64,000 bases of DNA from Tetrahymena elliotti 4EA (taxonomy: Eukaryota > Ciliophora > Oligohymenophorea > Hymenostomatida > Tetrahymenidae): positions 483,289 to 547,288 of the forward strand of contig JH720339.1 in NCBI GenBank assembly GCA_000231825.2. Reading direction: 5' to 3'. Each line of letters begins with the position of its first letter. Position 1 is the stretch's first letter. The translations under genes and the position numbers were made by a program. Below the pieces are notes generated by a model. That model worked only from the letters and a program-made list of their open reading frames with translations, was not told the DNA's origin and did not search any database. Shown piece by piece: positions 52,160 to 63,643 of this stretch.

Positions 52160-53104
52160 GCATGATTAATTGTTGCTTATTTACATAGCCTAATAAGTTG
52201 CATTCATGAATATCACAGCATTCTAATCTCAGTAATGCTTGTCTAAATAGTTTTTCATACACAACAGTCAATAAGATAAAGCTTTTTGCTAAAATAATTT
52301 AAAATAAAGCAAATTGAAATATACTTTTTAACATTTAGATTATTATAACCAACATCTTATTCATCCTTTTTGAATTGCATGAAAACTATCTTTAGATAAA
52401 TTTATGTATGTGCTTATCTTAAAATATTCAATATTCAACTTAAATTTTTCTTTCAAATATGGGCATTCATTATTGTTATCTGTGAATAATTTTTAAATCA
52501 TATAATAGTCTTATTTAGGCATAAATTAATTAATTTTCTATAAATGATATATTTCGGTTATCTAAAATCTTGATATTTCATTTGACTTTTCTTTGAATAT
52601 TTTATTATATTTAAACAAAATATTCCTTATTTTTAACACTTGATAACACTTAATTGTATTTAAAATAATTGAAATCAAACTAAAATTTTGTTGGAAAATG
52701 AAATTACCATTCTTCATATCTGTTAGATTGACTTTATTCCATTTTTAAAACATTCTCAAATTTGAATTAAAGAAATAATTTGATAAATATTAAAATGTTG
52801 AATTGTTTTAATTAATTTGATACTTTTTTCTTGATTTTTTTTGTAATATTATTATTGACTTTACTGTTTTTCTTTGAAAAGAATCCTACTTTAAACTGCA
52901 AGAAAAAGATAATATTGGTTAAGAATTGATTTTTATAAATTAAGGTTTTTATAGCATCATTTGAAGAAAAATTTTCAATTTTTCAAAATATTATAAAAAG
53001 TGTGAATAAATCTTGTAGGATTCCAACTACCTAAATACTTGAGATCAGTTAATAATTGTTTAGAACAAGGGAGGGAATACTTAATATATTATTAGTGAAA
53101 AAAC
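52160..53104. other. intergenic, AT-rich
   Basis: Spacer between two plus-strand genes; no coding frame or structured element is seen. Upstream exons of the next gene could lie near its 3' end. Confidence 0.5.
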
Positions 53105-54656
53105 ATGGTATTAATTACTTTTTTGGCATATGAGTTTAATAGCAACCCTTTTTATTATATTCATAAATAGAGTTACTAGGCTTCCGATTCAGCTTTTGTT
53201 GGATTAGTATGAATTTAAATTAAAAATATTGATTAAAACAAAAAAGAAAAAGTATTTATGAGCTTGGTAAATTACTTATGTAACATTTTATATCATTTAG
53301 GGTCCAATTCCTTTAAGAGACAACTAAATGTAAAGCCCAGACTAGTTTGAGGGTAATTTTTAGAATTTAACTACTAAATAAATAAAATAAACAGTTTAAA
53401 ATACTAACTGTAATTTTAATGCAATAGATATTTTGAGAAAAATGAAAAACTAGCAAGAATAAAATAAGTTGTAGTTGAAAGAAAAGGAGCTTAAAGATTA
53501 GAAAGTAACTTTTTGAATTTAAAAATGTTAAATGGTTTTCAAATTTTCTAATATCATTCAATAGAATCTCCTTATTTAGAGAGAGCAAGTAAAAAGGTTA
53601 ATGGAAAAAAATAGCAATAAGAACTTCACATATGATTATGATGGCAAAATAATAATAGCAAAAAAAGAAAGCTAAAAAAATATTGTCAATTAAGAAAACA
53701 CTGTTGGAGTCTAGTAATTACGGATACATATAATCTCATTTATTAAAAATAATTACTTGGCCTTTATCTTATTTAAATAGATTTTAATTATTTGTTTTAA
53801 TTTATTAATATTTAGATATAAAATAGGAACAACTACTAGTGTGGTTAAGAAAATTAATGTTGAATAGCCATAGCAAGTTATACCTAAAATTATATCAGGA
53901 AAAGAATAACAGTTATAATAGAAAAACTCTGGCTCAAATAGCCATTCATATCATACTTCTTAGTCTAGTAAGTTTTAAAGTGATCCCATAGTGTAGCCTA
54001 ATTCATATGATATGATGCTAGAGAATATTAAACCTTCTTAAGGAGTCATTTTTAAAGGAGCTAAGGGAGAAGTTAAGGCTGGAGAAGGATATAGTAATTA
54101 GTAATCTCAGTTTGATTTTTATGACACTACTAAAAACCCAAATGATATTAAAAGAATGACTAAAAAAGATTACGAAGAGTTTATAAAAACTTCAGGAAAT
54201 TATTCAAGAAATGATACTTATAAACCAAGAAGATATACAACAAATCCAAAATAAATTGAAAATAACTTTGAAGATATTCTTGATGGAATCAACTATTCTT
54301 AAATACAACCAATAGAGGAGTAGACAGAAGAAGAAAATTAAATTTAATCTGATAAGAGATTATAGCAAAATAATATTATAAAAGCAGTTTCTCCTCTCAC
54401 ATAAAATAAAAGCAGCTTTAAGATGGCTGGGTTTAATTCTATTCAAAGATAAAGCTCTGATAAAGTGAATAATAGATAATTTATATAAAATTTTGATAGT
54501 CCTTACTCTGTACCCTAAAATGCTAACTTCCAAAATGGGAATAGAGGAAGTGCTATTTTTAAAAATTCATCATAAATTTAATAGCAGAAAAAAAACAAAG
54601 CTGGAAATATATAAGTTGCTGATTAAGAAAAACTTAGAAACATGCTTTTAAGTTGA
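53105..54656 (+). CDS. hypothetical Gln/Asn/Ser-rich protein, 431 aa
   Basis: Exons 53105-53206, 53301-53504, 53565-53713 and 53816-54656; introns of 94, 60 and 102 bp; 1296 nt in frame. The N-terminal third has order (KQSYQASDSAFVGLGPIPLR) and a charged coiled coil (LRKMKNQQEQNKLQLKEKEL). It is followed by NKNFTYDYDGKIIIAKK, a compact block that looks conserved. The rest is low-complexity Gln/Asn/Ser with DFYDTTKNPNDIKRMTKKDY and DTYKPRRYTTNP islands, ending KLRNMLLS. The function is unknown; the mix of coiled coil and disordered tail is common in ciliate cortical or ciliary proteins, but this is only a guess. The third intron has no in-frame TGA and is 3n, so it could be read through. The true start may lie in an upstream exon. 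Confidence 0.68.
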
Positions 54657-56269
54657 TACTAAATAAATTAAATTAAATAAAATTAATTTTTTACTATAAT
54701 TATACCTTAATTTATTTTTATTCTCTAACAAATAAGTTTTAATTAGATTTTATTTTCAAAATAGTTAATTAAGATTTTTTGCCAAAATTTTTATAATTAA
54801 ATTAATTTTGTAAATATTAAAAATTACAAGAACGAAATTATTAAAAAAATAATCTTATTTATTAGTTTTCTTGTAGATTTCAATAAATAATTTTAATCAT
54901 CCATCACATATACTCTTTAAATTTTTATTTTTTTCTGCGTGTTGATGGGGAAAATTAACAAATTTTAAGTGCTATATGAAAAATATTAATTAGTTATAAA
55001 ATCGAAATCTTTGAGCTATTCCTTCTAATATTACTTCTATTTTAATTTATTTATTTTTTGTTTATTTTTTAATTGTATTTTTTATTATTTAATTTAATTT
55101 ATTTTTTATTTTATTTGAATTTATTTGTATTTTTTGTTTTATTTAAATTTTATTTATTTAATTTTTTTTATTTTATTTATTTGATTTATTTATTTTATTT
55201 CAAAATTCAATCGCAATCAGATTCTCAAGCAGCAGGCATGGTATAGTTTTTATATCTAATTTATTTAAAAAATATTTTTATACATTAAGAGTCTAAGAGA
55301 GAATTTTAGATCTATCGATCTGAGAGATTATTGATTTGATGAATTTTTGAAAATACATTTGCAAATCAGCTATAAGATTATCTTACAGCTATTTGTCAAA
55401 TAATCTAAGTTATGATAGGTATTATTGATTTAATGAATAAATCTATAGAGTTTTTTAAAAACTTAATTGGATTCTAAAAAGGCCAATGATGATGGATGTT
55501 TAAAAAATTGAGTGAATAATACCTAATCATAACTTGATTTGAATTATTTATTTGTTTTTCTTATGTTTCTAAAAAAAATAAATTATATAAATTAGATCTA
55601 AAGAGGAAAAATAAAAAATAAATTTTTACAACATTTAATTAATAATTTTCCCCAGATCATCCTAAGTATATTCTTAATTATTTTTAATTAAAAATAAAAG
55701 TATCTTTTAATAATCTTCTTTAAGATTTTAAATAGGATATTAATCATTACAAAATAATTTATTTGTCATTTATTTCATTTATCTTATTCCTATTTTCTGA
55801 TATTTAAACAATACTTGAAATACTGAAAATTTAATACATTTGTGTTTTTAAAAATATCTTTGTTTATTTTCTTGTTAAATTAAGTAACAATAAAATTCTA
55901 TATCTATATATTTGATTCAAATATTTATTGAGTTATTATAAATTGCTTTTGCCTAATTAGAAGATAGACAGAGAAACTCAAAACATTAGTTTTTAGTAAT
56001 GTTTAATCATATTTAAAAAAAATATGAAGATAAGAAAAAATTATATAATATTTTTGGATTTAAATTGTGAGCTTTTTTATTTTTTTATTGATTAAATTGA
56101 CGGCTTTCACTTTCGGATCAAAGGTTGCATAGATTTTGAATAAAATTTTTATTTATATGTAAATAATCTAAAATAGTATATTATTAAATTCATCAATAAT
56201 CTCTAAAAAAACAAACAATAAAGATAGATATTTTATATTTAATACAAATATTATTTAAATTGTTTTTAT
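54657..56269. other. intergenic with T-rich low complexity and an inverted repeat
   Basis: 55030-55200 is a T-rich low-complexity block of TTATTT/AATTT words with almost no G or C. Near 55230 base composition changes, followed by inverted repeats around 55355-55540 (listed separately). No gene is seen. Confidence 0.6.
55401..55540. repeat. inverted repeat, ~26-bp arms
   Basis: Left arm 55401-55426 (TAATCTAAGTTATGATAGGT then ATTATT) matches the reverse complement of 55513-55540 with one- or two-base gaps. A second, shorter inverted repeat lies just to the left at about 55359-55400 (TTTGCAAATCAGCTATAAGA against TCTTACAGCTATTTGTCAAA). Together they could form adjacent hairpins. Confidence 0.65.
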
Positions 56270-56782
56270 TCATTTTCTGTTGATATGGAATGTACCATGA
56301 GCACCACCAACTTACCAGGTACCATTGAAGTCATCATCTGTGTACTTGCCTTTATAAATAACTTAGTGTTTTCCAACATATTGTTTGACTAAATGAAGTT
56401 CATCTCCATGGAATTGACCACTCCATATTGAAGATCCTATTTCATCACGACCAAATCCATAAGCTTTTTTGTCACTATCAAAACCAAAGTAAGCAATCAT
56501 CTTATGATCAGTGCCGTTTTAATTGTAAGTTCCTTCCCAGATTTCAGCTTTGACCTTAAGTTTAAAAGTATCATGCAAGTTGTTGAGTTTCCAGTTACCC
56601 TTGATGGCTCTGTCTTCTAAAACACCTTCATATGTTACAGAGTGCTTTCCAACATATTGCTTGTTAAAGTGAACCTTTCCATCGGCTTCAATCTTACCGC
56701 TAATTACAAAATTCCCAACAGTATCATGTCCTTCTGTATGGATAGTACCATCAGCAGTCAAATGCAAGGCTTCAAGATCCAT
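56270..56782 (-). CDS. small two-repeat protein (KQYVGKH repeats), 170 aa
   Basis: Single-exon frame, ATG 56780-56782 to TGA 56270-56272, with one in-frame TAA as Gln. It has two homologous halves. Each contains KQYVGKHxVxYxG (residues ~41-54 and ~133-146) followed by a GNW/GTW motif (IKGNWKL and FNGTWQV) and alternating hydrophobic-polar strands. This suggests a small antiparallel beta barrel made by internal duplication. The C-terminus is GGAHGTFHINRK. Codon use is biased (AAG, GGT, ACC and CTT; few A-ending codons), so the gene is probably highly expressed. No signal peptide or TM is seen, so it is likely cytosolic. I do not recognise a named family; repeated GTW strands recall ciliate beta-barrel proteins of unknown role. 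Confidence 0.8.
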
Positions 56783-59670
56783 TTTATGTTTTTTTCCACC
56801 TTACATATAACTTCCTTTTACCTTAACAACGATTTCTTAATTCTACATTTTTTGCGAGTTTATTGTCTTTATTTTTACTTTTTTTTTTGATTAATTGATT
56901 TATTATCAAAAACCAGATAGCTATTGTTCCTTTTATATCAATTTTTGATATCAGTATCTTATAATAAAATTTTGCGTTTTTAAAAACACTCTAATTATAG
57001 AACAATAGAAAATAATAATGTTTTTTTTATTAAAATATCTTAAATTAATCTATTGGATCTTATCTGTTCCAGCTTTAAAAAAAATTCTCTAGTACATTTT
57101 GTCAATCCAAAAAACTGTAAAGAAAGTAAGTAAGTAAGTAAATAAATATCTTTGCTTATTCAGCTTTATATGTAAAATAAGCTTGCTTTATCATCATATT
57201 TTAAACTTTATGAAGTAAAAAAATAAAATGAAACTCACAAAGAGGAAATTTTGGTAACATTTTTTTGAATTCAATCAATATTTAGTAAGTTAGAAAAAAA
57301 CAAGAAAATAACAAGCGTTATTTAAATTTGATATCTTTAATATTTTGAAAAGAACAGATATATTTTTATCAAAATAACTTCTGTCATTCTTTTTCTATTT
57401 ATCTTACAAGCTTCTAAATATTTATTTCTTCAGTTTCATTTTTTATTGGTAGAGGAAATATGATTTGATAAATCTTTACAATTCTAACAAAAATAATCTT
57501 TAAAATGTTTCAGATATTTTTTAAATTATTTTCACTTCTAATGTAAATTTGTTAAATAAACAAACGACAAATATATTTCCTTTTAGAAAAGAATAAAAAA
57601 TATCAATCTCATAAAAAAACTAATAATTTTGTTTCATCAAAATAGTTTCTAGAGAAATATCACTATTTTTTAAAAATAAATATATGTAATATAATAAATA
57701 AAAAACAAAACCTTATTCAATATCTTATGTTAGATATTCAAATGGTATAAAATGGGATAGAATATTTTTTAATATAGATGAAAAATAATTAATTGGCTTA
57801 AGCTTCCAGTTAAAATTTTGTATTTTTATAATTATAAATTTAAATAGTAAAATTTTTGTTTAAATTTTAACAATTCTTTTAAAAATATTTTGAGAAGTTC
57901 AAATAATTTTCGAGAACTTAAATAAAAAATTCAAGATTAAGATTTCAGAATATCTTTTTTTTTAAATTTTGAAATGTTTTGCAAAAATGATAGTTTAGTA
58001 CATTTATTTTTATTGTTGAAATTTCATTAGTCTTAAATAGTAACAAAACTTTCTTTTTTAAAAATAAAATAAATAGAAATACAAATTATGATAAAATATT
58101 TGATTAATTTATATGTAACATTTTTTTAAATTATCTTTTATTTTTTTGAGAAAAGATTGGAAATTCTTAAATAAAAAAACTTCATTTTTAAATATTTTTT
58201 AAATGTAGCAAAATATCCACAAACAATTTTGATTATTAAAATAAGATAAAAATAATTAATAGATAGATTGATTATATCGGTTATAGAAATAACTAAAATG
58301 TAGCAACATCTCCTTAAACTAATTTGATGATTAAAATAAGATAAAAATGATTAATAGATAGATCTATCATACCAATAAAAAAAATAATTTTTAAAATATT
58401 AAATAAAAAAAGTGTTTTTATTACATCAAATATCACTTTTAAAAGCCTAAATAAAAATTCAATTTTAATTTCATCAATATTAATTATTTTATGCCAAGAA
58501 TTTTACATTTTAAATATTTTGCCTTTATCTAAAAAATATTTAAATGTATAAATTAATATTTAATTTATAAACTCTTTATACTATTTGAGCATGATTATAA
58601 AACAAATATCAGGATTTTGATAGTTTTTAGAAAACTGAAAGAAAAGGAATTTTTTTTGGATAATAAAAGATAAGTTCATTTTTGAAATGTTTAATTTTTT
58701 AATAAATAGTAGATGAGTTAATAATTTGATTATTTTTAAAATAAAATGTTTATTTTTGTTTAAATTTTAGATATTTATTTTTAATTTATCTAAAATTCTG
58801 TAAATTTTTTGTTCTTCACTTCATATTATTATTATGAAAGGATATAATATAAACATTTTTTATAAGATAATATCCTTCAAATTTATTTAAATTAATGGAT
58901 TTAATAACATCTAATTATGTCAAAAATATATTTTCTAAAGAATTAAGAAACAAATATGTAAATAAAAATATTTTAAAAAAGATTTTACTCCAAAAAACAA
59001 AAAGTGTATTAGGTAAAGTTAAAAGTTTTAATTAAATTAACTTTGTAAAATTTATTTGCATTTTTTATTTTTGGTAAAAAAATTAATAATCACAAAATCC
59101 ACAAATTTTTTTGACAAAAATATTATGTTTGCTTGCTAGTAATGGTGATGCAGTTAATGAGTGATATAAATAATATATTTAGTTTTATTTAATATATTTT
59201 GCGCAAATGAGTGAGTAAAATGCATGTAAAATTAGTGAAAATTTAAGATTAGCTAGTTTGTTTGTCTTTTGAATACAAGGTTGTTTTAACCACAATAAAA
59301 GTTATTTTTGTTATCTTGTAAAATGTTATTTTTCAATCAAAAAAAATATAAATAGATTGTTTGTTTGTTAATAAAGATGTTAATAAAGCAATCCAATCAA
59401 TTGAATTCAATTCAAACTGGCAAAAAATGTTATTAAGAAAAGAATGCCATTTATCAAATAAAAATTATAAAAACTAATTTTTAAGCGAGCTTTTTGACAA
59501 GCAAAAAAATAAGAGTTAACAAAAATAAATTGAATAAGATAAAGAAAAAATTTAATTAGTATTAATATTTCATAAAAAAAAGTAAATAAGTCCAATAACA
59601 TACATTTAACAAATCTCCTTAAGAAAAAATAGTTAATAATTAAAAAAGCATTAAATAATAAAAGAAAGAC
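56783..59670. other. intergenic desert between divergent genes
   Basis: 2.9 kb of very AT-rich DNA. It contains an imperfect 95-bp tandem repeat near 58204-58392 and many poly-T/poly-A runs. No convincing coding frame. Confidence 0.6.
58204..58392. repeat. imperfect 95-bp tandem repeat
   Basis: Units start with TGTAGCAAAATATCC at 58204 and TGTAGCAACATCTCC at 58299. Both contain ATTAAAATAAGATAAAAAT followed by ATTAATAGATAGAT. The copies differ by scattered substitutions. Confidence 0.7.
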
Positions 59671-62193
59671 ATGGGAAATTGCAACTTCAGATAACCTGAT
59701 TAAGAAGATACAACAAGTAACTAAAATTTAAAGGCATTTAATATTTTAGTCTGAAATGATTTTAATTATTTTGAATATCATTTACTTTTTTAGAATTAGC
59801 TTCTTAGTTCTGCATAATTTTTACTAATTGAGTAATTGAATCTTCATTATTTTATATTTATTTTAAAAAAGCTGCCATTTCGATAAATAACTTTGACCTT
59901 AGGTTCGTTATTGGAAGAGGAGGTTTTGGAAAAGTAAATAAAATACTTATTATCAAACATTAAATGACATTATTGAGCTGTATTCATGAGATTTATGTCA
60001 AGATTTTTAGTTTAAAATGTTTAAATAAACTTCATAACCCACCTAGCTATCTCTTAATTCTGCTCAATTGTTATTCCTACCAATACTTCAAGATGTTCAA
60101 AGAGTTGTTACCTGGTTGATATAATATTTTTTTACACAAATAGGTTTGGAGAGTAGAAAATAAGAAAAATAAATAGATTTATGCTCTTAAGGAAATGTGC
60201 AAAGCAAAGTAACCACTATAAATTTTTTATTTTGATTTCAGTTTCTTGACTGGAAAGCGAGTGAGTGAATAAAACATTTATGAAGAACAAAAACAAAAAA
60301 TATGAAAAAAATTTGAGATGATTAAAAAATTTATCTTAGAGATAAAAAAGCAATTATTAGCTCACTTAAATTTTTTAAAACGAAACAAAATGCATTTTTA
60401 AATAAAATAAAATAGGGTCATTTCTAAAAGAAGTGTAAATTCAGTTATGAATGAGAGACAGCTTCTAGCAAGTTTACATCATGCGTAATAAACTAAAACA
60501 AACACGCAAATTTCTCTTAAAGAGCAATTATTATTATTTATTTCTTTTTAAGAAATATTTTCATAAATAAATAGATTTCTCATAAATATGGTTTATGCTT
60601 TTTAGGACAGATAGAATTTGTATTTAGTTATGGATTTGTTGACAGGAGGTGATTTGCGTTTCCATATTTCAAGACATCGTAGATTTTCTGAAGAATAAAC
60701 TAGTAATTAAAAATTATTTTTACTGTTCTTGCAAAAAATCAACAAATCAATCAATTAATCGCTCCATCAATCATTTCACTTAAATGCTCATTTAATTTCT
60801 TTAATATTTTTTAGAATTTTTCTCTGCTTGTATTATCGTGGGTTTGGAATATTTACATTAAAATGGAATATTGCACAGAGATATTAAGCCTGAAAATTTA
60901 GTTTTCGATAACAAAGGTAAATTATTATAAAATAAGGCCAATTAAAAATATATATAAATGTAATGTTAGGTTATCTCAGAATTACAGATTTAGGTATTGC
61001 TAGAATTTGGAAACCAGACAACTCTTCAGATACTAGTGGTACTCCTGGTTATATGGGTAAATAAAATTTTAGTTTTATATTTAAAAAAGCTAAGCCAAAC
61101 GTTGTTTTAATTATTAATTCTTTGATGTTACTTAAGCTTAATTTTATGAACCAGTTTCTTAACTTGAAAATTTTTGCAGCCTATACTATAAAATATTAAT
61201 TTAAATATTAAAAGCTCCTGAAGTAATGTGCAGACACAATCACGGTGTTGCTGTAGACTATTATGCTCTTGGTATTATAGTTTATGAATGTATGATGGGT
61301 AGAAGACCATATGTTGGAAAAACAAGATAAGAAATTAGAGATTAAATCTTAGCCAAATAAGTTTAAATTAAAAAAGCCGATGTCCCTGAAGGTTGGAGCT
61401 TAGAAGCTGCAGACTTTGCAAATAGAGTAATTAATATTATTAGCTGATTTAATTTAACAGCATTAAAAAAAATAATAGTTAATTTAAAGAAAACCTGCTA
61501 ATAGACTTGGATTAAATGGCCCAGATGAAGTTAAAAATCATGTATGGTTTAAAGATTTCCCATGGTAAAAACTTCTAAATAAAGAACTCCTCTCTCCTTA
61601 TATTCCAAATGTAGACTCTTTTTTATTATCAATACAATTTAATAAAATATTTATATAAATTATTAGCAAAAAGAGGAAAATTATCATGTATAAGATAATA
61701 GAAAAGATAGTAATGAAGATTTAAATGGATAAAATGCCATACTACTCAAAAGAAACTCTATTTAAGGTAAAAAATTTTAGCATATTTATTAGAAATTAAA
61801 AAATAATTTAAATAAAAATTAGATTTATTTTCAGGATACAACTTCGACAGTACTCACAACCCTCCTCAATAATTAATGATGATGAATAGTCCTAATGTCA
61901 GTAAAAGATTTAATTAAAGTTAAACATAGAGCCAAAGAGCTACTCCTGATATCCCTTCAACAGCATCTAATCACTCTCGTAAAGTATCACAAATGGGATC
62001 TCAGTTACAAAATGAAGTTCCAAACTCTTAATAGAATCTTCCAAATGGATACTAAAATAGTTATATGGGCAATCAATCTTACCAAAATTAGATTGATGCA
62101 ACAGCCTCATAATCTTATTAGTAATATTAATAATAGTTAGCTTAATAAAATCAAATGAATAAATAAAAATCACTACGTTAGTCTTTCGCTTGA
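59671..62193 (+). CDS. STK32/YANK-like AGC-family Ser/Thr protein kinase, 453 aa
   Basis: Eleven exons: 59671-59716, 59872-59933, 60144-60208, 60416-60484, 60575-60702, 60815-60916, 60970-61056, 61215-61426, 61479-61610, 61667-61766 and 61835-62193; 1362 nt in frame. The N-terminus MGNCNF fits myristoylation plus palmitoylation. Kinase motifs: GRGGFGKV (~30-37), YALKEM with Lys52, HRDIKPEN with Asp146, TDLGIAR with Asp164 (DLG in place of DFG), GTPGYMAPEV with Glu189, and DYYALGIIVYECMMGRRPY. RKPANRLGLNGPDEVKNHVW ends the fold. The short NFDLRFVIGRGGFGKVW start and the HAFLINMVYAFQD region are typical of STK32 kinases. A Gln/Asn/Ser-rich tail of about 120 residues follows. All catalytic residues are present, so it should be active. 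The substrate is unknown; the lipid anchor points to membrane signalling. Confidence 0.92.
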
Positions 62194-63047
62194 TGAAAGC
62201 ATGAAAGAAATTAAATTTTAGTAAATGCTTGTTATCTAGCTAGTTAGTTAGTTAGCCAGCTAGCTAGTTAGAAAATGCAGGATAATTTAATTAAATTGAT
62301 TTTCCTAATAATAAAAATAAATAAATAAAAAACTAATAGATAAATAAATAATATTTGATTAATTAATACTTATTCTTCTTCTCTTTGAATAAACAAATAA
62401 ATAAATGATAAGTAAAACATAAATAATTCTTAAATAAAAACATATTTAGCATTTGTAAGCAAGTAATTGAGGCAATTAACATAGCAGCAAATGATTTTAT
62501 GACTTAAAAATATACATAAATAAATAAACAACCTATCTATAACCATAATATTAATGTATAAGATAACAATAGTTATTAAATAATATATCTTCTACTATCT
62601 TTTAATAAAACCGAATATATACCTCCTATCTATCTATATATTTATTTATCAATCTATCTATCTGTTTGTTTAATGTACTTTACAAATTAATCACATTCAT
62701 TATCTATATATTTATGTATCAATCTATCTATATGTTTATTTAATACACTTTACAAATTAATCACATTCATTTTTACTTTTTTCTTGTATCAATTTGATTC
62801 ATTCTCTTATTTAGATGAGAAAATGAAAAAAATAATTCTTATTTATTAGCTCAATACTACTTACTCTAAATTTCTATTAATTAATATTTTTATCCTTACT
62901 TGGAATTAATCAAATTATTTTTTTTAGTAAGCACTTAAAACTTTTGTTTTGTCTCTTTCTATCTATTTATAAAATAACATCTTTAGCAAAAAAAAACAAG
63001 ACCTTTAAAGAATTATTCATATAAATTAAAGTTTAAAAATATTTTAT
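62194..63047. other. intergenic with microsatellites
   Basis: Contains a TAGT/TAGC/CAGC tetranucleotide tract near 62235-62272, several TAAATAAATAAA runs, and the exact-length 70-bp tandem duplication at 62631-62770. No gene is seen. Confidence 0.6.
62631..62770. repeat. 70-bp tandem duplication
   Basis: 62631-62700 and 62701-62770 are the same 70 bp with a few substitutions. Both start TATCTATATATTTAT and end TACAAATTAATCACATTCAT. Each contains a CTAT microsatellite. Confidence 0.85.
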
Positions 63048-63643
63048 ATGGTAAAGTGGGAAAAAAACGCTTTTACATAATCTAAACAACCAAACGAATC
63101 TCCTTTACCAATATAAAAAACCATTGAAAAACCTAATTAAGAATCAGTAAAATAAATCATTTCAAATCAAAATAATTATCCTCGAAAACCATTACAAGAT
63201 ATTACTAATGTAATTTAGCATCATGAAATACGTGCAAAAAAGTAGGAAAAATCTGAAAGGCAAGAAAAATTCACAAAAAAATATGTAAATTTATTTTAAA
63301 ACTTAAAAAATAAACTATTATTTTTATCTAATTATAGGCCTATTTGACGTTTCTAAATAGAAACGCTGAAAAAAAGTATAGAACTTTACTTTTTGTTGAT
63401 AGAGAATTAAATTTTCCTAAAGAATACTAAATAAAACTGCAAAATCATGTAAATCATTTTAAATTTATAAAACTATAAAAAATAAATATTTTAAAGATAT
63501 GTGATAATGATGCAGATTCAGATGATGAGTAAATACTTAAGGCTGTAAATTAATTAAAATATTCTTTATTTTTAGAGTCTGATAAGCAAAAATAGTCACT
63601 AATAAATAGCTGTCTGTAGAATTAACAATAAAAATCACAATGA
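63048..63643 (+). CDS. hypothetical small basic protein, 164 aa
   Basis: Exons 63048-63284, 63338-63448 and 63497-63643, introns of 53 and 48 bp, 495 nt in frame. The N-terminal half is Lys/Gln/Asn/Pro-rich and probably disordered (MVKWEKNAFTQSKQPNE and NYPRKPLQDITN). A charged helix (EKSEREKF-like) leads into a compact segment, AYLTFLNRNAEKKYRTLLFV. It is followed by an acidic patch (DNDADSDDEQ) and a Gln-rich end. The RKPLQDITN phrase is cyclin-like only by chance resemblance and is not used for naming. The second intron is 3n without TGA and could be read through. No function is assigned; the model rests on splice sites and composition. Confidence 0.55.

Noticed and set aside
53367..53588. 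Minus-strand 73-codon frame
   Set aside because: Antisense to exons 2-3 and an intron of the Q/N-rich gene, low-complexity Leu/Phe composition.
59407..59601. Minus-strand 64-codon hydrophobic frame resembling a membrane peptide
   Set aside because: Phe/Leu/Ile richness is expected from A-rich DNA read in reverse; no support from neighbours.
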